In this document: piece by piece, positions 5,857 through 12,780 of the stretch
Position numbering within the stretch: position 1 is the stretch's first letter
Layout: the number at the start of each line of letters is the position of its first letter
NCBI GenBank assembly: GCA_947057505.1
Contig: CAMSEM010000031.1
Location: forward strand, 1-13,250
Direction of reading: 5' to 3'
Origin: an uncultured Clostridium sp.
GTDB lineage: Bacteria; Bacillota; Clostridia; TANB77; CAG-508
DNA: 13,250 nt
Translations under genes and position numbers: made by a program
Notes under the pieces: generated by a model
The model's database searches: none
The model's input: the letters and a program-made list of their open reading frames with translations, nothing else
What the model was told of the DNA's origin: nothing

Positions 5857-5886
5857 ATTATAATCTATTTATAAGCAAAAAGTCAA
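5857..5886 (-). promoter_or_regulatory. antisense RNA promoter
   Basis: On the minus strand a TTGACT box (5886-5881) and a perfect TATAAT box (5862-5857) are 18 bases apart. No minus-strand protein gene follows, so the product should be the short RNA ending at the shared terminator. The sequence between here and tex (5887-5920) shows no equally clear plus-strand promoter. Confidence 0.7.
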
Positions 5887-5935
5887 TAAATACAAGACTA
5901 AAAAAATAAAATAACTAAGAAAGGAAAGTAAACAC

Positions 5936-8128
5936 ATGGAAGAACAAAATAAAATAGCAACTAGAATAGCAGAAGAGTTAAACATAAAATTAACACAAGT
6001 AACCAAAACAATAGAATTAATAGATGGGGGAAACACCATTCCATTTATTGCCCGTTATAGAAAAGAAGTAACAGGGGGACTTTCAGATGAAACCCTAAGA
6101 GAATTAGGAGAAAGGCTTACCTATCTTCGTAACTTAGAAGCAAGAAAAGAAGAAGTAAAAAATTCTATTGAAAATCAAGGAAAATTAACAGAAGAAATTG
6201 TAAAAAGCTTAGAAGATGCCAAAACATTAGCAGAAGTAGAAGATATTTATAGACCTTACAAACAAAAAAAGAAAACAAGAGCAACCATAGCAAAAGCAAA
6301 AGGCTTAGAACCATTAGCCAATATTATTTTAGAACAGAAAGAACAAACTCCAATAGAAGAAATTGCAAAAGCCTATGTAACAAATCAAGAAAACATAGAT
6401 GAAAACACACCAAAAGAGCAAATTGTAGCTAGTGTAGAAGAAGCTATTCAAGGTGCTAAAGATATTATTGCAGAAACTATTTCAGACAACCCAGAATACA
6501 GAAAACAAATCAAAAGAAAATGTTATAGAGATGGCTTTATTGTAAGTAAAGGTGTTAATCCAGAAGAGAAAACAGCCTATAACATGTATTATGAATTCCA
6601 AGAAAAAATAAATAGAATTCCAAGCCATAGAATTTTAGCAATAAATCGTGGAGAAAAAGAAGAAGTTCTAAAAGTAAAATTAGACAAAAACGAAGAAGAT
6701 ATTCTAAATTATATTAGCCAAGATGTTATAAAAGGAAAAACACAATTTACCGAGATTTTAGAAGACACCATTACAGATAGCTGGAAAAGGCTAATTGAGC
6801 CATCTATTGATAGAGAAATTCGTTCAGACCTAACAGAAAAAGCAGAAGACCAAGCAATTAAAGTATTTGGAAAAAATGCAAAACCTCTACTTTTAGCAGC
6901 ACCATTAAAAGGTTATACGGTTATGGGGTTTGATCCGGCCTACAGAACAGGTTGTAAAATAGCAGTCATTGATGAAACAGGAAAATTACTAGCAACCACC
7001 ACTGTATACCCAACAGAGCCACAAAATGATGTAGAAGGAGCTAAAAAAGAATTAAAAGCGCTAATTGCAAAATACAACATAGATGTTATTGCTATAGGAA
7101 ATGGAACAGCATCTCGTGAGTCTGAAAATTTTGTATCTAATATGATAAAAGAAATAGAAAAAGAAGTACACTATGCCATTGTTAGTGAAGCAGGAGCTTC
7201 TGTTTATTCTGCATCTAAACTTGCAACAGAAGAATATCCAAACATTAATGTATCATTAAGAGGAGCAATTTCCATTGCCAGAAGATTGCAAGACCCACTT
7301 GCAGAGCTTGTAAAAATAGACCCAAAAGCAATTGGTGTAGGGCAATATCAACACGATGTTAATCAAACCAAATTAACACAGAGCTTAACAGGAGTAGTAG
7401 AAGATGCCGTAAACGAAGTAGGGGTAGATGTAAATACAGCAACACCATCATTACTTTCTTATGTTTCTGGAATTAACAAAACAATTGCAAACAATATTGT
7501 AAAATATAGGGACGAAAATGGAAAATTAACCGAAAGAAAAGAGCTTCTAAAAGTTGCAAAATTAGGAAAAGTAGCATTTGAACAATGTGCTGGTTTTATT
7601 AGAATACCAGGAGGGAAAAATCCATTAGAAATAACAGCAGTCCACCCAGAAAGTTATGAAACTGCAGAAAAAGTACTACAAAAAATAGGGTACAATAAAC
7701 AAGACTTATTAGATAAAACACAATTAAAAGAAATAAAAAATCTGTTAGCAGAACTTAAAATAGCACAAATAGCTACAGAATTAAATGTAGGAGAAATGAC
7801 ATTAAAAGATATCATAGAAGAATTATCAAAACCAGGTAGAGACCCAAGAGATGAAATGCCAAAACAAATTTTAAGAGCAGATGTATTAAAATTTGAAGAC
7901 TTAAGAGAAGGTATGACCTTAACAGGAACTGTTAGAAATGTAACAGACTTTGGAGCATTTGTAGATATTGGTGTAAAACACGATGGCTTAGTACATATTT
8001 CACAATTAAGCAATAGTTTTGTAAAAAATCCATCAGATGTAGTATCAGTAGGAGATATTGTAAAAGTAAAAGTCATTGGAATTGATGAGGAAAGACAAAA
8101 GGTTCAGCTTTCTATGAAAGATGCGTAA
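5936..8128 (+). CDS. tex: Tex family RNA-binding transcription accessory protein
   Basis: Tex is a conserved cytoplasmic nucleic-acid-binding protein tied to transcription and RNA turnover. The 730-residue length is typical. Domains in order are: helical Tex N-region (1-320) with the conserved IPFIARYRKE motif near 36-45, YqgF/RuvC-like fold (about 325-455, FDPAYRTGCKIA), helix-hairpin-helix region (about 500-570, SYVSGINKTIANNIV), and C-terminal S1 domain (about 655-728, GTVRNVTDFGAFVDIG and DGLVHISQLS). The start at 5936 follows AAGGAAAG at 5921-5928. It is intact and shares the codon style of its neighbours. It is not in an obvious operon: the peptide locus lies upstream and a 305-base gap follows. 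Its promoter is unclear; a plus-strand TATAAT at 5859-5864 overlaps the antisense -10 box. Confidence 0.96.
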   Translation: MEEQNKIATRIAEELNIKLTQVTKTIELIDGGNTIPFIARYRKEVTGGLSDETLRELGERLTYLRNLEARKEEVKNSIENQGKLTEEIVKSLEDAKTLAEVEDIYRPYKQKKKTRATIAKAKGLEPLANIILEQKEQTPIEEIAKAYVTNQENIDENTPKEQIVASVEEAIQGAKDIIAETISDNPEYRKQIKRKCYRDGFIVSKGVNPEEKTAYNMYYEFQEKINRIPSHRILAINRGEKEEVLKVKLDKNEEDILNYISQDVIKGKTQFTEILEDTITDSWKRLIEPSIDREIRSDLTEKAEDQAIKVFGKNAKPLLLAAPLKGYTVMGFDPAYRTGCKIAVIDETGKLLATTTVYPTEPQNDVEGAKKELKALIAKYNIDVIAIGNGTASRESENFVSNMIKEIEKEVHYAIVSEAGASVYSASKLATEEYPNINVSLRGAISIARRLQDPLAELVKIDPKAIGVGQYQHDVNQTKLTQSLTGVVEDAVNEVGVDVNTATPSLLSYVSGINKTIANNIVKYRDENGKLTERKELLKVAKLGKVAFEQCAGFIRIPGGKNPLEITAVHPESYETAEKVLQKIGYNKQDLLDKTQLKEIKNLLAELKIAQIATELNVGEMTLKDIIEELSKPGRDPRDEMPKQILRADVLKFEDLREGMTLTGTVRNVTDFGAFVDIGVKHDGLVHISQLSNSFVKNPSDVVSVGDIVKVKVIGIDEERQKVQLSMKDA

Positions 8129-8262
8129 GTATTTTACAGTTATTATATATAGTATCTTTTTTTATAAGTATTATAAAATAATTCTACAAATAACAAATCA
8201 TAATTCTTTTCTTTGCTTATCTAACTTCGCAAAAAACTACAAAAAATTAACTTTTGAAATTT
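8129..8262. other. AT-rich intergenic stretch after tex
   Basis: No gene, tRNA or clear intrinsic terminator is visible. There is a T7 run at 8157-8163 without a convincing GC stem in front. An imperfect TATTTTA ... TAAAATA pair brackets it. TTGAAA at 8254-8259 lies 15 bases from a TATAAT at 8275-8280, which is inside the next element, so the promoter assignment is uncertain. Confidence 0.4.
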
Positions 8263-8407
8263 ATAGACTAGATATATAATATTTTCTTGCTCACCCCAAC
8301 TGCATAAGAAACCAGATAGCGAATAGTATCTCAGCAATCCGCTAACGGTTTCTAATTGGTCGGTCCCCGCCTTAACTTGCTTAGAAAATATCATATATTT
8401 AGTCTAT
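8263..8407. ncRNA. structured element closed by long inverted arms (ncRNA, leader RNA or MITE)
   Basis: A left arm at 8263-8290 (starting ATAGACTA, ending TTTTCTTGC) pairs with a right arm at 8379-8407 (starting GCTTAGAAAATA, ending TAGTCTAT) with three imperfections. The 88 bases between are about 47% GC by hand count, well above the AT-rich surroundings. They fold again: AGAAACC (8307-8313) with GGTTTCT (8347-8353), inside it TAGCG (8317-8321) with CGCTA (8340-8344), and CCAA with TTGG outside. The 3' side is C-rich (GGTCCCCGCC). The strand cannot be decided from pairing. Options are a leader RNA of the kinase gene 27 bases downstream, an independent RNA with a 6S-like long-hairpin-and-bubble outline, or a small non-autonomous transposon. 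Confidence 0.5.
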
Positions 8408-8433
8408 TAAATAAAAAATGAGAGGAAAATAAT

Positions 8434-9032
8434 ATGAAAAAATTAATGATTATTACAGGAGTGTCTGGTTCAGGAAAAACAACACTTGCAAAATATATAC
8501 AAAGTAAAATAGAAAACGTAACACTTATTACACTAGATACAATTTTTGAGGCTATTTGTGATACCATAGGCTTTCAAAATAGAAAGGGCAAAAAGAGAAA
8601 TTGTACCATAGCAAAAAATGTGTAAAAGACATGATAGAAGAATGCATGAAAAGAAAAGACGAAATCATCATGGTAGATTATCCTTTTGAAGCATCATGGG
8701 AAAACTTTTTTAAAAAAGTTTCTAGTAAGTATGAATATGATGTATTAACAGTAAAATTGTATGCAGAAAACTTTGAAAGACAATGGGAAAGGACTAGTAC
8801 AAGAGACTTATCAAGCCAAAGGCATGTTATGCACGAATCACCATCATATAACCCAAAAGATAAAGAAAAACTAACAAGAAATTTGCAGTCCAAAGAAGAG
8901 TTAAAACAAATTTGTGAAAGTGGTTCTAGAACAAAAATTTTAGTAGGAAAAGAACTAAAAATAATTAATAAAAATGAGAAGTCCATCAAAGAAGCTTTTT
9001 CTAAAATAGAAAAATGGCTAAAAAGTAAATAA
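8434..9032 (+). pseudogene. P-loop nucleoside/nucleotide kinase-like ATPase, frameshifted
   Basis: The first frame (8434, with AGAGG upstream at 8421-8425) encodes MKKLMIITGVSGSGKTTLAK, a P-loop with GxxGxGKT at residues 9-16. It continues to DTIGFQNRK and then runs out at a TAA at 8623-8625. The next frame carries the rest without a break: CVKDMIEECMKRKDEIIMVDYPFE, a WERTSTRD stretch, YNPKDKEK, a basic-acidic end. A one-base loss in the AAAGGGCAAAAAGAG region (8583-8597) explains the switch. Adding it back gives about 199 residues, a normal length for this AAA_33/Zeta-like kinase type. The substrate is unknown. Causes could be homopolymer sequencing error, a real mutation, or slippage at CAAAAAG. 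The structured element at 8263-8407 lies just upstream. Confidence 0.75.
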
Positions 9033-9072
9033 TTAATTTTATCATACCAATCATTAAATAAAAATCAGTTTA

Positions 9073-9117
9073 CTAGATAATGGGTTCAAAGGTTATTTAT
9101 TCATAACTATTATCTAG
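9073..9117. repeat. perfect 9-bp inverted repeat with inner hairpin
   Basis: CTAGATAAT (9073-9081) and ATTATCTAG (9109-9117) are perfect inverted copies. Inside, GTTAT and ATAAC pair again. It has no T-run on either side, so it is not a typical terminator. It sits between two convergent genes, next to the larger hairpin at 9128-9176. Confidence 0.55.
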
Positions 9118-9127
9118 GGACAAAAAT

Positions 9128-9182
9128 GGAGCTAAAGTTTTGAATACAGGTTAGGCACCGACAAAGCTTTAGCTCCAATTTA
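9128..9182. terminator. bidirectional hairpin between convergent genes
   Basis: GGAGCTAAAGTTTTG (9128-9142) pairs with CAAAGCTTTAGCTCC (9162-9176) over 15 pairs with one wobble. On the minus strand it is followed by ATTTTTGTCC, a good U-tract for ending the HD-GYP gene. On the plus strand only AATTTATT follows. The 19-base loop is unusually rich (GGTTAGGCACC) for a plain terminator. Confidence 0.7.
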
Positions 9183-9206
9183 TTAAATTGTAAAAAATCT
9201 CAAAAC

Positions 9207-10256
9207 TTACTTTTCTTCTCTAATTTTTTCAATCTCCTCATAATGATTTTCGATAATATCTAAAAATACTTTTGCAATTTCAGGGTCAAACTGCGTTCCA
9301 CTGCACTTTTCAATTTCTGCTTTTACAATATCTAAAGGTAAGCTATCTCGATAAGTTCTTTTAGAAGTCATCGCATCAAATGTATCTGCTACTGCAGCAA
9401 TACGAGCTAAATATGGTATTTCTTGCCCTTGCAATTTACCAGGGTAACCATACCCATCAAATCTTTCATGATGATGTTTTACAATTGGAATAATATCTTT
9501 AAAAACCTCTGCATTGCATAAAATATGTGCTCCAATAGAAGGGTGATTTTTAATTTCAGAATATTCATCATCTGTTAGTTTAGCTTCTTTTAACAAAATA
9601 CTATCTGGAATGCCAATTTTACCAATATCGTGAAAAAGTCCACCAATTTTTAAAATCTTTAAGTCTTCTTTTGAAAGACCTAAATATTTTCCAAGAAGCA
9701 CAGAATAGCTAGAGACTCTATCAGAATGCCCCCTGGTATATGGGTCTTTTGCCTCTACTGTATATCTTAAAGTTTCAATACTATCTAAATAGGCTTTTTC
9801 TAATTTTTCAAGAGTATTAGAAAGCTCATTATTAATACGTTTTATCTCATTCATTTGCTCAATAGATTTTATACCAGACTCAATTAATAATAGTAATTGG
9901 TCAAATTTATCACTTTTCTCACAGTAACCTTGAATATCTAATTTTCTAATAGTTTCAAGTGGTGGAGCCAAATCTTTGTGACCTGTTAAAAGCAAAATAT
10001 ATAGTTCTTTATTAAAGCTTCTTATTTCTTCTACTACTTTATCTCCATGAATAGGAGTCATAATAAAGTCTAGAATCATTAAATCAAAATGTTCCTTTTT
10101 TACAAGTTCAATTGCTTCCATAGGATCAGTTACACCAGTTAAAGTATAGCCAGAACGCTTTAGAAAAACAGATAAAGAGTCTACAATACCAGCCTCATCA
10201 TCTACTGCAATAATTTTATAACCTGTATTAGTTGTATCTTGAAAATTTTTTCTCAT
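9207..10256 (-). CDS. response regulator with HD-GYP domain (predicted c-di-GMP phosphodiesterase)
   Basis: This is a 349-residue cytoplasmic two-component output protein. Residues 12-128 are a receiver domain with acidic pocket Asp19/Asp20, phosphoacceptor Asp63 (LMILDF), Thr91 and Lys114. A helical linker (129-165) leads to an HD-GYP domain. That domain keeps the metal and signature residues: His177, His209-Asp210 with Lys213 (FHDIGKIG), His238, HHERFDGYGYP at 262-272 and Asp291. Such domains hydrolyse cyclic-di-GMP, so the protein likely lowers that signal when phosphorylated or dephosphorylated. The start at 10256 has GAGGTGAT just upstream on the minus strand. The gene diverges from the exported-protein operon. 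The cut-off kinase at 12781 is a possible partner, but nothing proves the pairing. Confidence 0.93.
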   Translation of the reverse strand: MRKNFQDTTNTGYKIIAVDDEAGIVDSLSVFLKRSGYTLTGVTDPMEAIELVKKEHFDLMILDFIMTPIHGDKVVEEIRSFNKELYILLLTGHKDLAPPLETIRKLDIQGYCEKSDKFDQLLLLIESGIKSIEQMNEIKRINNELSNTLEKLEKAYLDSIETLRYTVEAKDPYTRGHSDRVSSYSVLLGKYLGLSKEDLKILKIGGLFHDIGKIGIPDSILLKEAKLTDDEYSEIKNHPSIGAHILCNAEVFKDIIPIVKHHHERFDGYGYPGKLQGQEIPYLARIAAVADTFDAMTSKRTYRDSLPLDIVKAEIEKCSGTQFDPEIAKVFLDIIENHYEEIEKIREEK

Positions 10257-10295
10257 AGCTTATCACCTCATTAAAATTGCTATTATTTTAAGCAC

Positions 10296-10304
10296 ATTAT
10301 ATCA
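10296..10304 (-). promoter_or_regulatory. extended -10 promoter for the HD-GYP gene
   Basis: On the minus strand TGATATAAT (10304-10296) is a perfect extended -10 element, about 40 bases from the start codon. No good -35 box is seen 16-18 bases upstream. Confidence 0.5.
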
Positions 10305-10468
10305 TAATTTCGCTAGATGTACAGTAAAAAGTTAAAACTTTGCAATTGTTTGATATAAATATTCAGTGTTTTTGAGTTTTTTTATTTCAGATTTTTGTAA
10401 TATAGAATTTTTAAATCCAAGAACTAAACATTATGTATACAATATAACAACTATTTCGTACTAACTCA

Positions 10469-10497
10469 TTGTTTGAAAAAGAGTGGAAATATATAAT
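10469..10497 (+). promoter_or_regulatory. promoter for the exported-protein operon
   Basis: TTGTTT (10469-10474) and TATAAT (10492-10497) are 17 bases apart. A second TATAAT at 10531-10536 lacks a good -35. The rest of the 322-base divergent gap is AT-rich, with no gene. A perfect TGTATACA palindrome at 10434-10441 lies upstream and could be a regulator site. Confidence 0.55.
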
Positions 10498-10578
10498 AAA
10501 ATTCAAATCAATAATAAATCAAACAAGAGATATAATAAAGATAGATAGACCAAAATAAGCATAAAGGAGAAAAAATAA

Positions 10579-11355
10579 ATGAAAAAATACTTAAAAAGCA
10601 AAAGTGGGATTACTTTACTAGCACTAGTAATAACCATTGTAGTACTTCTAATTTTAGCTGGAATCAGTATAACCGCTGCAATAGGAGAAAATGGAATTAT
10701 TCATAAAACAAAAACGTCTGTAAATGACCAAACAAGAACAATGGAAAAAACAACGTTAGAAGTAGTTGTAACCAATTGGTCTTTACAAAGAACATTAAAT
10801 GATACTATCACAGAAGAAGATTTATTAAACAATATAGTAAAATCTGGTTTGGTGGAAGATAGAAGTAAAATAACAGGTGAAGAGGGATTATATAAAGTAA
10901 CTACTAAAAACGAAAATGTTTTTGGAATTAAGATAGATGAACAAGGAAATGTAGATATTATAACTGTAGAAGAGTTAATAGCAGAGCAAGAAAAGCGAAT
11001 AAAAGTAGAAATGAAAGCTCAAATTAAAGTAAATGTAAAATCATTTAATGAAACTTTAGGGTCATTTCCAGTAGTTTTTACATTAGAAGGTACGAAAAAT
11101 GGTAAAACTGTTTATCAAGATATAGTAGAAGCCAACATAAAAACAGTAGGAGTAGAAAAACTAAATATAACAGCAAACATACCACAAGATACAAAATTAA
11201 CAGTTACACAGATATATAGTGGAGCAAATTATCAGGTAATATCAAGTAAAACTTTAGAACAAACCATTACAAAAGAACAAAGCACTGTAGATTTTACCTT
11301 TGAGCAAGAATACAATTATAAACTAAATGGTAATTCTACAGCAGTAATTAAGTAA
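10579..11355 (+). CDS. pilin-like exported protein with class III signal peptide
   Basis: The 258-residue protein starts with a short basic leader ending in Gly10 and a hydrophobic helix (GITLLALVITIVVLLILAG), the N-terminus of type IV pilin-like proteins cut by a prepilin peptidase. The usual Glu at mature position 5 is Ala (residue 15), which would weaken standard pilus assembly. This variant is common in gut Clostridia. Residues 38-140 look helical and charged. Residues 145-258 form a beta-rich surface domain resembling the Cna-B/DUF7601 type (FPVVFTLEGTKNGKTVYQD). A good AAAGGAG lies upstream of the ATG. It is the first gene of a three-gene operon and ends 16 bases before the next start. 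No prepilin peptidase is in the window. Confidence 0.75.
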   Translation: MKKYLKSKSGITLLALVITIVVLLILAGISITAAIGENGIIHKTKTSVNDQTRTMEKTTLEVVVTNWSLQRTLNDTITEEDLLNNIVKSGLVEDRSKITGEEGLYKVTTKNENVFGIKIDEQGNVDIITVEELIAEQEKRIKVEMKAQIKVNVKSFNETLGSFPVVFTLEGTKNGKTVYQDIVEANIKTVGVEKLNITANIPQDTKLTVTQIYSGANYQVISSKTLEQTITKEQSTVDFTFEQEYNYKLNGNSTAVIK

Positions 11356-11371
11356 GAGAGGACGTGAAAAA

Positions 11372-11836
11372 ATGAAAAAAATAAATAGGAAAATGATAAT
11401 TATATTATGCACCACAATATTTTTTGTGATAACAGCGGGTACTGTGTGGGCATTCTTTACTAATTATGTAACTGTGGATGGAAAAGCCAATGTAACTCTT
11501 ACAGAACTTTCCTCTAATATTAAACAAGAAACAAATGGTAATAAAAGAAGTATTTCTATCAACAATACAGGAGAAATACCTTGTTTTGTAAGAGTAAAAG
11601 TAATAGCAGTACCAAACGATACAATAAATATACAAACTGCTAATGGGTGGAGCTATAACGAAGATGGTTATTGGTATTATGAAAATTTTATTAATGGAGC
11701 AGAAAGTACCAATAATCTAGAAATAGAGGTAACTAATAAAAATACCAAAGCAATGGTAATTAGTGAAACAACAGAAGCATGGCATGATAATAGTGAAAAT
11801 GCCTATGCAGATTGGAACAAAGTATATAATCATTAA
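11372..11836 (+). CDS. TasA/CalY-like protein with SipW-type signal peptide
   Basis: The 154-residue product has a basic N-terminus, a hydrophobic span (8-25) and an AGTVWAFFTN motif at 22-31. This matches the GTxAxF[TN] signature of substrates processed by the SipW signal peptidase, such as the biofilm fibre protein TasA. Residues 35-90 follow the usual fold, with a ISINNTGEIPCFVRVKV strand pair. The product is shorter than TasA (about 260 residues), so it may be a minor or accessory subunit. GAGAGG lies 10 bases upstream of the ATG, and the upstream gene ends 16 bases away. No sipW gene is in the window, so processing must be encoded elsewhere. Confidence 0.7.
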   Translation: MKKINRKMIIILCTTIFFVITAGTVWAFFTNYVTVDGKANVTLTELSSNIKQETNGNKRSISINNTGEIPCFVRVKVIAVPNDTINIQTANGWSYNEDGYWYYENFINGAESTNNLEIEVTNKNTKAMVISETTEAWHDNSENAYADWNKVYNH

Positions 11837-11899
11837 TATACAAAAGAAAAGAAAAGGTTGAAAAATAATTTCTGCTGAGCGAAAGGAATGTGATTAAAA

Positions 11900-12673
11900 A
11901 TGAAAAGTAAATCAAAAAAAATAATAAAAATAGGAACAATTGTAATAGCCATTAGTATTTTGTTAGTTACACTTACTTATGTAACAAAAGGAAAGATAGC
12001 AAATTGCTTTATGCCTATTTCTAAGGCAGTAGATACCAAGACAAGTGGAACAGTACAACTTATGGATGGAGTGTCTTTGTTAGAAAATGGAAATATTGTA
12101 GCTTATAAAAATAAAGATTATTCATCATCTAGTGAAACAGAAGAACTAGAAGGAGAACTATTTACTTATTTAGGTACCAGTAAAACAATGTTACCAGGAA
12201 AAAGCTATCAAGAAGAAATTGCAGTTAAAAATTCTGGAAATATGGATAAATATATTAGAATTAGTATACATAAGTTTTGGGCGGATAAAGAAGATAAGAA
12301 ATATATAAAAGGGAGTAAGCACTATATAGAATTAATAAAAAATAATCATGAAAATTGGATTTTAGATGAAAAAGCTTCAGATGGTGAAAGAGCAGTATAT
12401 TATTATGCAAAACCACTAGCAGAAGGGGAAATAACGCCAAATGTAATTTCAAAAATTAAAATAGCAGAACAAGCAAGAAAAGAAGTAAGTTTTAATTCTA
12501 AAACAGAAGGAGAAAATACCATTATTACTTCTAGTAGAAATTATCAAAGATATAGAGCATACATACAAATAATTGTAGACACAGTAAATAAGGGGAATGC
12601 AGCAGCCGCCATTTTGAGTGCATGGGGAAGAGAGGTAGAAATTGCAGAAGATGGAACATTAAGCCTACTATAA
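11900..12673 (+). CDS. second TasA-like exported or membrane-anchored protein
   Basis: The 257-residue protein has a very basic start (MKSKSKKIIK) and one hydrophobic span (about 10-28). A long outer domain has the TasA-like stretch PGKSYQEEIAVKNSGNMDKY at 99-118, followed by IRISIHKFW. The length is close to TasA, but the signal region lacks the clear AFFT motif of the previous gene, so it may stay anchored. AAAGGA is about 12 bases upstream, a little far. The gap to the previous gene is 63 bases and a strong terminator follows. I infer a structural surface role with the two preceding genes from shared export signals and operon position, not from a demonstrated function. Confidence 0.65.
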   Translation: MKSKSKKIIKIGTIVIAISILLVTLTYVTKGKIANCFMPISKAVDTKTSGTVQLMDGVSLLENGNIVAYKNKDYSSSSETEELEGELFTYLGTSKTMLPGKSYQEEIAVKNSGNMDKYIRISIHKFWADKEDKKYIKGSKHYIELIKNNHENWILDEKASDGERAVYYYAKPLAEGEITPNVISKIKIAEQARKEVSFNSKTEGENTIITSSRNYQRYRAYIQIIVDTVNKGNAAAAILSAWGREVEIAEDGTLSLL

Positions 12674-12727
12674 TTTAAAAACAAAAAATCAAAATATCTT
12701 TACAAGTAAAATTTAAAAAAATAAGAA

Positions 12728-12774
12728 AAGCTATCTATGATTAAGATAATCATAAATAGCTTATATCTTTTTTT
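12728..12774. terminator. bidirectional terminator between operon and histidine kinase
   Basis: AAGCTATCTATGATTA (12728-12743) pairs with TAATCATAAATAGCTT (12747-12762) over 16 positions with one mismatch and a 3-base loop. T7 follows at 12768-12774 on the plus strand. The minus side (TTTTCTTATTTTTTT) is also T-rich, so it can end both convergent units. Confidence 0.9.
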
Positions 12775-12780
12775 AGCTAG

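Noticed and set aside
7654..8076. 140-codon minus-strand open frame inside tex
   Set aside because: It is the antisense shadow of a well-conserved coding region, with no ribosome binding site or recognisable domain.
8601..9032. Separate gene starting at TTG 8601
   Set aside because: There is no ribosome binding site and it overlaps the first frame. The sequence is the C-terminal part of the kinase begun at 8434.
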